Shown one piece after another: positions 7,654-13,935 of a stretch of 15,577 bases of DNA. Position 1 is the stretch's first letter, and every line of letters starts with the position of its first letter. The DNA comes from Candidatus Omnitrophota bacterium (GTDB taxonomy: Bacteria > Ratteibacteria > UBA8468 > MWAK01), in NCBI GenBank assembly GCA_018829455.1, contig JAHJUB010000124.1, forward strand, positions 1 to 15,577, given 5' to 3'. The notes under the pieces are model-generated. The model was not told the DNA's origin and made no database searches. It worked only from the letters and a program-made list of their open reading frames with translations. The translations under genes were made by a program, and so were the position numbers.

Positions 7654-8007
7654 ATGGCTAAAGAATCTTTCGGTAATCTCAAGATTGAGCACGAAGTTCT
7701 CTCGGCGATTGCGGCCACCGCGGCCGGCAAGGTTTCCGGCGTTACCCGCATCATCCCGGGTCTCATCGGCGGAATTGCGGAACTTTTCGGCCGGTCTGCG
7801 CCCCAGCATTCGGTAAAAGTGAAGGTGAGAGAGGCCGGAATTTTCTTTGAACTTTCCGTGGAGGTGGCTTACGGCAGCGATATTCCCCAGCTGGCCTGGG
7901 AGGTTCAGAAGGCGGTTAAAGAGGCGGTTGAGGCGATGACCGGCATGAAGGTGGTGAAGGTTGACGTAGAGGTGCGCAACTTGAAGACGGAGGCGTCAAA
8001 ACCATAA
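7654..8007 (+). CDS. Asp23/Gls24 family (DUF322, YqhY-like) protein
   Basis: A 117-residue Asp23/Gls24-family protein. The pattern is recognisable: an N-terminal strand-helix (GNLKIEHEVLSAIAATAAGKVSGVTRI), a short glycine-rich region, and the alternating segment HSVKVKVREAGIFFELSVEVAYGSDIPQ broken by a helix (LAWEVQKAVKEAVEAMTGMKVVKVDVEV). In Bacillus the homologue YqhY sits in the same place after accB-accC and has been connected to control of acetyl-CoA carboxylase. The placement here, two bases after accC, supports a similar role by inference. The last codons (NLKTEAS) contain GGAGG at 7989-7993 and are mirrored by a diverged copy at 11098-11130. The present stop TAA follows two extra codons (Lys-Pro). 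Confidence 0.88.
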   Translation: MAKESFGNLKIEHEVLSAIAATAAGKVSGVTRIIPGLIGGIAELFGRSAPQHSVKVKVREAGIFFELSVEVAYGSDIPQLAWEVQKAVKEAVEAMTGMKVVKVDVEVRNLKTEASKP

Positions 8008-8013
8008 TGTAGT

Positions 8014-8060
8014 GCGACCCTTTCCGGGTCGCCTGTAGGGGAGGGGTTACATCCCCTCCC
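8014..8060 (+). repeat. Two intergenic hairpins after the Asp23-family gene
   Basis: GCGACCC (8014-8020) pairs with GGGTCGC (8026-8032). GGGGAGGG (8038-8045) pairs with CCCCTCCC (8053-8060). The second is preceded by TGTA and resembles the TGTAGGGG-type hairpin whose inverted form lies at 13895-13914. No T-run follows, so a terminator role is uncertain. Confidence 0.7.
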
Positions 8061-8070
8061 AACCGTAGTA

Positions 8071-8090
8071 GGACAGGCGTCCCGCCTGTC
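8071..8090 (+). repeat. GACAGGCG/CGCCTGTC hairpin, intact copy
   Basis: A 20-base element with an 8-bp perfect stem (8072-8079 with 8083-8090) and a three-base loop. It is preceded by GTAGTAG as at 5708-5714. This is the uninterrupted form of the repeat at 5711-5768. Confidence 0.75.
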
Positions 8091-8126
8091 AAAAGAAACC
8101 TGTAATTCCATTTGCAAAAAAATGCT

Positions 8127-9686
8127 ATGTCCACCCAACAATTAGATTGCCAAGCCGCAAAGAAACTCCAAGAATTGATTTTGGAAGAGAAGGTAAAAGG
8201 CACCCCTGATATAGAAATTGGAAAGAAATACGGGGTAAATTTCAAGTATATAGAAAAATTGGTCACGAAATCCCAGGGAATAAATATCAGTAATCTGAAT
8301 CATTTCAAAAAAATTAAAACACTCCAACCGAAAGATTTTAAGGAAGAACAAACCACGGTATGGAGTTTTAAACAAAGAGGTACCTGGGCAACACACAGCG
8401 GCGAATACCGGGGGAACTGGTCACCGTATATTCCCCGGAATGTAATTCTGAAATATTCAAAGCCCGGCGAATTAGTTTTAGATTATTTCTGTGGCGCCGG
8501 GACAACGGCGGTAGAAGCCAAATTACTGGGCAGAAAGTGCACGGCGCTTGACATCAACCAGAAAGCAATTGAATTGGCGAGGGAAAACCTGGATTTTAAG
8601 GTATCATCGCCTGGATTACCCTTTCTTGGTAAAAACCATAATCCGCAAATTTACGAACCAAAATTATTAGTTGGCGATGCCAGAAACCTATCGTTTTTGC
8701 CGGACGACTCCGTAGATTTGATCTGCGCTCACCCTCCTTACGCTAACATTCTTCAGTATACAGATTCTAAGGATGGCGATTTATCATTTTTAGATATGGA
8801 TGACTTTTTGAAAGAAACGTCAAAGGTTGCCCATGAAAGTTTTCGAGTGTTGAAACCGGGGAGGCAATGCGCTATTTTAATAGGTGACACGCGAAGGAAG
8901 AAAAATGTTATACCCTTAGGTTTCAAACTAATAGATGTATATCTGAGAGCAGGTTTTAAATTGAAAGAACTTATTATCAAACGACAGCATAACTGTAAAA
9001 CTACAGGATTCTGGTATAACAATAGTATAAAATATAATTTTCTTCTTTTGGCCCACGAGTATCTGCCTATTTTCGAGAAGCCTGAATTATCTGATACTTT
9101 GCAAGTAAATGAAACAATCGCTGCCTATGGTACAATTACTTCAACTTTAGTAGAGCCAGAACTAAAGAGAAAATTAGATCAACTTGAAACAACGACGGTA
9201 TGGGTTTTACCAGAAATAGATTTTGAAAAACAATTGAATAAGAATGTAATTGAAAGGTATTCAGATGATAGTAGATATTCAGTCATATTCCTTAATCTGA
9301 TTTCAAAAGGCAAAACCGGTTTTGAAATCAGCAAGAGCCAGGAGGGGAAGGAATTACTTTTTATCAAATCTCCATTTTTAAACAATAATTCCCCTCATTC
9401 ACAAATTGAACTTTACTTAAGTAAAATAAAAGAGATTATAAACCAAAATTTATCTGAAACAACCGATAGCAAGTTTATAGTGATTCAGACCCAAGATGTG
9501 AGGATAAACGGATCTATAGAACCTATGGCAAAAAGGGTGGTTGATTTATTGAAAATTGATAGTCTGCAACTCAAAGAGATTATACTTGTTACTCAGGAGA
9601 ATCAGAAAATAAAAAATCAATCTTCAGGTAGTTGTCTAAAGATAAATCATCAGTACTTACTTGTTTATGAAATAAAAAGGTGCTGA
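8127..9686 (+). CDS. Amino (N4-cytosine/N6-adenine) DNA methyltransferase
   Basis: A 519-residue SAM-dependent DNA methyltransferase of the N6/N4 class. Residues 15-55 look like a small helix-turn-helix (DIEIGKKYGVNFKYIEKLV). Motif X-like WSFKQRGTW and YRGNWSPYIPRNVI lead into motif I LDYFCGAGTTAVEA (Asp119-Gly125) and ALDINQKAIELARENL. Motif IV is HPPY (202-205), a variant of the usual (D/N/S)PPY. The later strands AILIGDTRRKK and YNFLLLAHEYL complete the fold by about residue 325. The last 190 residues contain a second set of similar strands (FIVIQTQDVRINGS, LKEIILVTQ, HQYLLVYEIKR) without motifs I or IV. The start is ATG 8127; no clear ribosome binding site precedes it, and a TTG at 8112 is a weaker choice. 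Codon use is AT-rich, most strongly in the C-terminal half. The next gene is its likely partner. Confidence 0.87.
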   Translation: MSTQQLDCQAAKKLQELILEEKVKGTPDIEIGKKYGVNFKYIEKLVTKSQGINISNLNHFKKIKTLQPKDFKEEQTTVWSFKQRGTWATHSGEYRGNWSPYIPRNVILKYSKPGELVLDYFCGAGTTAVEAKLLGRKCTALDINQKAIELARENLDFKVSSPGLPFLGKNHNPQIYEPKLLVGDARNLSFLPDDSVDLICAHPPYANILQYTDSKDGDLSFLDMDDFLKETSKVAHESFRVLKPGRQCAILIGDTRRKKNVIPLGFKLIDVYLRAGFKLKELIIKRQHNCKTTGFWYNNSIKYNFLLLAHEYLPIFEKPELSDTLQVNETIAAYGTITSTLVEPELKRKLDQLETTTVWVLPEIDFEKQLNKNVIERYSDDSRYSVIFLNLISKGKTGFEISKSQEGKELLFIKSPFLNNNSPHSQIELYLSKIKEIINQNLSETTDSKFIVIQTQDVRINGSIEPMAKRVVDLLKIDSLQLKEIILVTQENQKIKNQSSGSCLKINHQYLLVYEIKRC

Positions 9687-9711
9687 ACTAAAAAGGTTAA
9701 GAGGAATTAAA

Positions 9712-11061
9712 ATGGAAAATTTCAATAAATTTCTTAAAACATTATTGGCAAATTCTCAAATAACATCGTCAAGAAATTTAAACATAAAGGAAATCAGATT
9801 TATCATTTCTAAAATTAATGAATATTTTTATACCAACTATGAAGGTATTGGCTATACGAATGTTTTAGATGATCAATTTGAATATTTCTCAGAATTTCAT
9901 AAATTTTGGGAAAAATATCACAAGGAGGTTTTGAATCCAAAGGTAGATGAAGAGAAGTGTGAGCAAGTTGCTGGTGTGTTGCATGATGTCTATAAAAAAT
10001 TTGGGAGACCCCCATTTTACGAATTATATGATACATTTTCATTAAAACCAGAAGAAATCTGTACCATAAGGTATTTTTCTGCAAATCAGGATTTTAGGGG
10101 TTCAAGGGACTTTGAAGATTTATTTAAGAAATATTCTGAAGATCCAAGTATATTTGATAAAAGCGAAATTATTAGCAAACCTGAAATATTCTTGAAAAAT
10201 TTAGGAATAACTTCTCTTTCACAGAGCGACAAGCGTATTAAATATGCAAAGAAAGCTTCGCAGATACTCATAGACAATAAAATCGAAGCTTATGATCTAT
10301 TGGATTTTTGCGATAATGACATACTAAAGCTGAGAAATTTGCTTATTAGCAATAAAGGTTCAGGTTTCGGCAATAAAAAAACTGACATGTTCTTAAGAGA
10401 TATGATTGTATTGGGAGTTTGGAAGAATCCCAAAAATTTTGATAAAATAGATGTTGCAAGCGACATAAACACCGTAAAAGTCGCCTTAAGAAGTGGAATA
10501 ATAAAAACTGATATTGCATTAATATCAAGCTTTTTAGATGTTTTCTGTTACCAGTATGGATTAATTGATGAAATAAGTGCTCTGGCATGGAGAAAAGTCT
10601 GGGAAATTTGGAACAGAAAATATCCTACAGAGAACATAGAAAGTCCTTGTTTAATTGATTATTTTGTTTATCGTGTAATTGGCAAAAATTTTTGCAAAGA
10701 AACACTATGTATTTTTAAATGTGAGACTAAGAAACATGAATTTAAGTGGCATTCCGCTAAAAACAGAACCTGTCAAATATGTTATAAAAATAAGGTGCGA
10801 AATAGCGCAATTGTTGTTAAAAAAATGCTTCCATGCATGGATGAGGAGGGTTACATAGTCATCGAGAAAAGTAATTTTGTATCCAGCAGTAATGCGCTTT
10901 TGCCTGATCTTAAAGAATGCCCATTTGCAGTAGTTTGTAAACCAAAAAATAGTAATTTTATTAAACTGAATCCACCAAAATCTATTAGTATTTTAGGCCA
11001 AACCGGCTGGGAAAGCGCTAAGACTAGAGCAAATGAAGGCGGTGGTGGTTTAATGTCATAA
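9712..11061 (+). CDS. Unrecognised HhH/DNA-glycosylase-like protein with cysteine cluster
   Basis: A 449-residue protein I do not recognise as a named family. ATG 9712 follows AGAGGA at 9700-9705. Residues 125-320 look like a helical HhH-GPD core. GFGNKKTDMFLRD (218-230) matches the hairpin of archaeal 8-oxoguanine glycosylases (GxGxK..xxFLR), putting Lys222 at the catalytic lysine. Asp251 in SDINTVKVALRSG sits where the catalytic aspartate could lie, though 29 residues on rather than the usual 18-19. After IDYFVYRVIGKNFC come cysteines 328, 333, 337, CQIC (354-357), 375, and CPFAVVC (403-409), suggesting Zn or Fe-S. The tail has PPKSISILGQTGWESA and ends GGGGLMS. It lies 25 bases after a methyltransferase gene. 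It may be the restriction partner or a repair enzyme; HhH content is probable, function unknown. Confidence 0.6.
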   Translation: MENFNKFLKTLLANSQITSSRNLNIKEIRFIISKINEYFYTNYEGIGYTNVLDDQFEYFSEFHKFWEKYHKEVLNPKVDEEKCEQVAGVLHDVYKKFGRPPFYELYDTFSLKPEEICTIRYFSANQDFRGSRDFEDLFKKYSEDPSIFDKSEIISKPEIFLKNLGITSLSQSDKRIKYAKKASQILIDNKIEAYDLLDFCDNDILKLRNLLISNKGSGFGNKKTDMFLRDMIVLGVWKNPKNFDKIDVASDINTVKVALRSGIIKTDIALISSFLDVFCYQYGLIDEISALAWRKVWEIWNRKYPTENIESPCLIDYFVYRVIGKNFCKETLCIFKCETKKHEFKWHSAKNRTCQICYKNKVRNSAIVVKKMLPCMDEEGYIVIEKSNFVSSSNALLPDLKECPFAVVCKPKNSNFIKLNPPKSISILGQTGWESAKTRANEGGGGLMS

Positions 11062-11064
11062 TGC

Positions 11065-11089
11065 CTTGGTTGTTTTGGAGCCAGCCAAG
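11065..11089 (+). other. Possible stem-loop after the cassette
   Basis: CTTGGTTG (11065-11072) can pair with CAGCCAAG (11082-11089), one G-U pair, nine-base loop. No T-run follows. It could be a weak terminator or processing site at the end of the two-gene cassette. Confidence 0.3.
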
Positions 11090-11097
11090 ACATAACT

Positions 11098-11130
11098 GAG
11101 ATAAAAAACCTGAAAGCGGAGGCGTCATGA
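11098..11130 (+). pseudogene. Remnant of the 3' end of an Asp23-family gene
   Basis: Read in frame, these bases give E-I-K-N-L-K-A-E-A-S and stop TGA. The current Asp23-family gene ends E-V-R-N-L-K-T-E-A-S-K-P. Over the ten shared codons (7969-7998 against 11098-11127) 22 of 30 bases agree, and 18 of 21 over the last seven codons. The TGA overlaps the PHP gene ATG by four bases (ATGA), and the copy carries GGAGG (11118-11122), the ribosome binding site for that gene. I infer that this is the original tail of an Asp23-family gene, kept because it serves the PHP gene. Confidence 0.7.
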
Positions 11131-11786
11131 AAATGGTAGATTTGCACGTCCACTCCCTCCTTTCCGACGGTGTTTATTTCCCGATGGAACTGGTGCGCCG
11201 GGCCCAGGTGAAAGGGTATGCGGTGATGGCGATTACCGACCACGTTGATACTTCCAACATCAGCCGGGTGGTGCCGGAGGTGGTCAAGGTGGCCGCGGAG
11301 ATTAACCGCCAAGTGAAGGAAATCAGGGTTATCCCGGGCGCTGAAGTTACCCATCCGCCGGCCGGTTCCATCAAGGGATTGGTGAAGGAGGCGCGGAAGA
11401 TGGGCGCCAAATTGATTCTGGTCCACGGCGAAACCCTGGCGGAACCGGTAGTCTCCGGCACGAATCGCAAGGCCCTGGAAGCCGGCATTGATATCCTGGC
11501 GCACCCGGGCCTTATCTCCGAAGAAGACTTTCTTTTCGCCAAGAAGCAGGGCGTACTGCTTGAGATTTCGGCCCGCAAAGGTCACTCTCTTTCCAACGGG
11601 TACCTGGTTAGTTTGTGGCGCCGGCTGGGCGGAAAGTTGATTATCAACACCGATGGCCACCACGAGGACGACCTCTTTACCGAGACAAAATACTTCAACG
11701 TCGGGATGGGCGCCGGCCTGACCCGCCCGGAAGTAGCGCAAATCCTGAAATCCACCCTCTCCTTCGCCCAATCCAAACTGAAATAA
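11127..11786 (+). CDS. PHP-domain metal-dependent phosphoesterase (histidinol-phosphatase-like)
   Basis: A 219-residue PHP-domain protein. The metal-binding motifs appear in the expected order: DLHVHS (residues 5-10), ITDHVD (36-41), PGAEVTH, LVHGE, AHPG and NTDGHH. Stand-alone PHP proteins of this size are often annotated as histidinol phosphatase-like, but members also act on other phosphoesters, and no histidine-synthesis genes are nearby. The start ATG 11127 is preceded by GGAGG (11118-11122), which is part of the Asp23-family remnant. Composition is again GC-rich, so it belongs to the host backbone rather than the cassette. Family assignment is strong; substrate is unknown. Confidence 0.9.
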   Translation: MKMVDLHVHSLLSDGVYFPMELVRRAQVKGYAVMAITDHVDTSNISRVVPEVVKVAAEINRQVKEIRVIPGAEVTHPPAGSIKGLVKEARKMGAKLILVHGETLAEPVVSGTNRKALEAGIDILAHPGLISEEDFLFAKKQGVLLEISARKGHSLSNGYLVSLWRRLGGKLIINTDGHHEDDLFTETKYFNVGMGAGLTRPEVAQILKSTLSFAQSKLK

Positions 11787-11789
11787 TCT

Positions 11790-11832
11790 GTTGTAGGGGG
11801 TCAGATTTACCGCGTCCGCCGAAGTTTCGCCT
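11790..11832 (+). repeat. Degenerate repeat remnants after the PHP gene
   Basis: TTGTAGGGGGTCAGATTTACC at its start resembles the TGTAGGGG-type hairpin (compare the reverse strand of 13895-13920). GTCCGCCGAAG (11814-11824) matches 11 bases of the reverse complement of the block nested at 5723-5757. Both look decayed. Confidence 0.45.
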
Positions 11833-11842
11833 TGTATTGTTT

Positions 11843-11898
11843 GTAGTCGCCCGGCTTGCCGGGCTCTGTTAACGGCGCCGAGCAAGCTCGGCAACTAC
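11843..11898 (+). repeat. 56-bp two-hairpin dispersed repeat, copy 2
   Basis: Same length and geometry as 5071-5126. Ends are GTAGTCGCC and GGCAACTAC. Hairpins GCCCGGCTTGCCGGGC (11849-11864) and GCCGAGCAAGCTCGGC (11877-11892) occupy the same offsets as in copy 1, with TT and AA loops in the same order and a 12-base linker containing GTTAA. Stem letters differ from copy 1 but pairing is preserved. Confidence 0.85.
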
Positions 11899-11957
11899 AA
11901 TAACGTAGTGCTTATCCTTCCGCAAACATCTAACGAGTATTATCAAAAATAAACTTT

Positions 11958-13091
11958 ATGAGTAAAGTTGTGTTTGCGGAGTGCCGCACGTATTCTCCGG
12001 CTGAAGTGCTGGCGGCTACACAGAGAATTTTTGAAGCGCTGGACGTAGACCACCTTTTCCGGCGGACGGAAAAGGTACTGATAAAACCTAATTTTTTGCT
12101 GCCTTCCGGTGACGAAACCGCGGTTACCACCCATTCCCAGGTACTGCTTGCCCTGTGTCGCCTTTTACTTGACCTGGGCTGCCGAGTGGCAATTGGCGAG
12201 AGCCCGGGCATCGGAACCCTGGCCGCCTGTATTGCCAGGAAAGGGTTGGGCGAGCCGCTGAAGAAAATGGGTGTTTCGGTCGTGGAGTTCACCAGGCCGG
12301 AGCCGGTCCCGCTCCCTGAAGGACGGGCGGTAAAGAGCGTGCCGGTTGCCGCGGAATTAAGGGATTTTGACGCGGTTATTTCTGCGGCAAAACTCAAAAC
12401 TCACTGCCAGTTCTATTTCACCGGAAGCGTCAAAAATTTATACGGCTGCCTGCCCGGCATGTTGAAACCAGAATACCATTTGCGCTTCGTTGAAACCGAA
12501 CGTTTCAACCGGTTTTTGCTGGACGTTCACGATGCGGTTAAACCCCGGCTGGGATTTATGGATGCGGTGGTCGGCATGGAGGGCGAAGGTCCGTCTTCAA
12601 GGGGGAGAGCGAAACCGGCCGGTTTTCTATCTGCCTCTACGGATTGCGCGGCGCTGGATATTGAGGCGATGAAGGCGGTTTCTCTTTCCCCCACGCTGGC
12701 GCCGTATCTTCAAGAACGGCTTGGCCGGCCTGCGGCAGAGGTGATCAATCTGGGTAAGATAGAAAAGGTTGTTTTTGAGCCGCCGGCAAAGATGGAATCG
12801 GTTCTGAGCACCATCCCCCTTCCGGCCGGGTTGAGGAAGGTGTTGAAGCGCCTGGTGGTCCCGGTGCCGGTTTTCAGCGTGCCGCCGGTCTGCAAGTTGT
12901 GCGGAAACTGCCAAAAAATCTGCCCGGCTCAACCGAAGGCCGCCGTCATTGAGAAAGGCAGGGTAAGGTTCAACCGGAATTACTGCATTAATTGTTTCTG
13001 TTGTTTTGAGATGTGTCCGCACAAGGCGATAAAATTATCTCAGCCCTTTTTGATGCGGCATTGGCGCCGCCTCAAAGTCCCGTCTTTGTAA
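11958..13091 (+). CDS. DUF362 protein with C-terminal 2x[4Fe-4S] ferredoxin domain
   Basis: A 377-residue protein. Residues 1-300 have the DUF362 pattern: KVLIKPNFL near the start, AVTTHSQVLLALCRLL, GCRVAIGESPG, then DAVISAAKLKTHCQFYFTGS and VKNLYGCLPG, and GFMDAVVGMEGEGPSSRG. The C-terminus binds two clusters: CKLCGNCQKICP (Cys312, 315, 318, 322) and CINCFCCFEMCP (Cys343, 346, 349, 353, with an extra Cys348). The substrate of the family is not known; an electron-transfer role is likely but inferred. No ribosome binding site precedes ATG 11958. TATTAT at 11938-11943 may be a -10 box with a poor -35, which would give a very short leader. The last codon and stop contribute to the aroD promoter. 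Confidence 0.88.
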   Translation: MSKVVFAECRTYSPAEVLAATQRIFEALDVDHLFRRTEKVLIKPNFLLPSGDETAVTTHSQVLLALCRLLLDLGCRVAIGESPGIGTLAACIARKGLGEPLKKMGVSVVEFTRPEPVPLPEGRAVKSVPVAAELRDFDAVISAAKLKTHCQFYFTGSVKNLYGCLPGMLKPEYHLRFVETERFNRFLLDVHDAVKPRLGFMDAVVGMEGEGPSSRGRAKPAGFLSASTDCAALDIEAMKAVSLSPTLAPYLQERLGRPAAEVINLGKIEKVVFEPPAKMESVLSTIPLPAGLRKVLKRLVVPVPVFSVPPVCKLCGNCQKICPAQPKAAVIEKGRVRFNRNYCINCFCCFEMCPHKAIKLSQPFLMRHWRRLKVPSL

Positions 13092-13114
13092 TCTGCTTGT
13101 ATATCGTATATAAT
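13086..13114 (+). promoter_or_regulatory. Predicted aroD promoter, near-leaderless
   Basis: TTGTAA (13086-13091) and a perfect TATAAT (13109-13114) with a 17-base spacer. Transcription would start around 13121, about three bases before the aroD ATG at 13124. No ribosome binding site precedes the ATG, which fits a leaderless message. The -35 overlaps the stop of the DUF362 gene. Confidence 0.6.
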
Positions 13115-13123
13115 TTAGAACAA

Positions 13124-13846
13124 ATGGTAAAGATTGGCGGAAGGGCGATTAAACCGGGCAAACCGGCGCTGGTGGGAGTGGTGGCGGACCGGGATTGGGA
13201 AAAGGCCGATTGGAATCTGGCCGACATCCTGGAGATACGGCTTGACCGTGTTTGGGGGAAGGGATTACGACCAGAGATTGAAGATAGCCGGTCATTCATC
13301 CGCGATCTGAAACAAAAGACCAAAAAACCGCTCATTTTGACCATCCGGCGGCCGGAAGAGAGTGAGTCGCCGGCGCCGGAAATGCTGCCGGACGAAAACC
13401 GGCCTCTCTTTTTTGAGGCGCTCATACCTCTGGTTGATGCGGTAGACGTGGAGATAAGTTCTGTCATCGCCGGAAAGGTAATCAGGATAGCCAGAAGAGC
13501 CAAAAAACCGGTTATTGGTTCCTACCATAACTTTCGCCGGTTGCCGCCGGACAATACCATTTACGAAAAACTAGGCCGGGCTAAAAATCTCGGCGCGGAC
13601 ATTTTCAAAGTCGCAGCGCTTATTGAAAACCCCAAAGAGACTATTCGTTTGCTTCTGTTCTGTAACCTCTTTTCCAAGAGTCATCTTATCTGCGCCGTCG
13701 GGATGGGTAAAGGGAGCGCTCTTTCCCGGATAGCCGCGCCTCTTTTCGGTTCGGTCCTGACCTACGCCTCGCTTTCGGTTAAGACTGCGCCGGGCCAGTT
13801 GGACCTAAAGACGCTAAGCGCGGATTTGCGGCGGTTCTATTCCTGA
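13124..13846 (+). CDS. aroD: 3-dehydroquinate dehydratase, type I
   Basis: Type I dehydroquinase removes water from 3-dehydroquinate through a lysine Schiff base in the shikimate pathway. ATG 13124 gives 240 residues, near the family's 220-260; the reading frame stays open upstream into the DUF362 gene, but that part shows no homology. Motifs seen: LEIRLDRV, PLILTIRRPEE, AVDVEIS, IGSYHNFRRLPP with His135, ADIFKVAALIENP with Lys162, and MGKGSALSRIAAPLFGSVLTY then TAPGQLDL at the end. His135 and Lys162 are 27 residues apart, as are the Salmonella pair His143 and Lys170. No other shikimate gene is in the window. A strong promoter directly upstream suggests it is transcribed on its own. Confidence 0.94.
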   Translation: MVKIGGRAIKPGKPALVGVVADRDWEKADWNLADILEIRLDRVWGKGLRPEIEDSRSFIRDLKQKTKKPLILTIRRPEESESPAPEMLPDENRPLFFEALIPLVDAVDVEISSVIAGKVIRIARRAKKPVIGSYHNFRRLPPDNTIYEKLGRAKNLGADIFKVAALIENPKETIRLLLFCNLFSKSHLICAVGMGKGSALSRIAAPLFGSVLTYASLSVKTAPGQLDLKTLSADLRRFYS

Positions 13847-13864
13847 AATCCAGCCTATATAATA

Positions 13865-13914
13865 GGACAGGCGTCTCGCCTGTCAAAGGTCTTCGGGTCG
13901 GATGAATCCGACCC
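13865..13914 (+). repeat. Two hairpins between aroD and the aldolase gene
   Basis: GACAGGCG (13866-13873) pairs with CGCCTGTC (13877-13884), loop TCT: a copy of the repeat at 8071-8090. GGGTCGGAT (13895-13903) pairs perfectly with ATCCGACCC (13906-13914), and CTACA follows, the reverse orientation of the TGTAGGGG-type hairpin. Confidence 0.75.
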
Positions 13915-13935
13915 CTACATTTTTGGAGACAAAAA

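Larger units (their letters stand above)
8101..11097 (+). other. AT-rich accessory cassette (methyltransferase plus HhH protein)
   Basis: Base composition changes sharply. One line of the second gene (9721-9780) has 13 G+C of 60, while a line of accC (6301-6360) has 39 of 60. Two co-oriented genes on the plus strand are 25 bases apart. The cassette separates the Asp23-family gene from the PHP gene. A diverged copy of the 3' end of the Asp23-family gene lies at the right edge. No integrase, transposase or terminal inverted repeat is visible, so how it moved is unknown. Borders are approximate. Confidence 0.7.

Noticed and set aside
8101..11097. Transposon or integron carrying the cassette
   Set aside because: No transposase, integrase, terminal inverted repeats or attachment site could be seen; only the gene-tail duplication marks the edge.
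13013..13123. N-terminal extension of AroD
   Set aside because: It overlaps the ferredoxin end of the DUF362 gene in another frame and shows no dehydroquinase homology; the promoter lies inside it.
5071..13914. CRISPR array from repeated hairpins
   Set aside because: Repeats are kilobases apart, differ in sequence and have no regular spacers; no cas genes.
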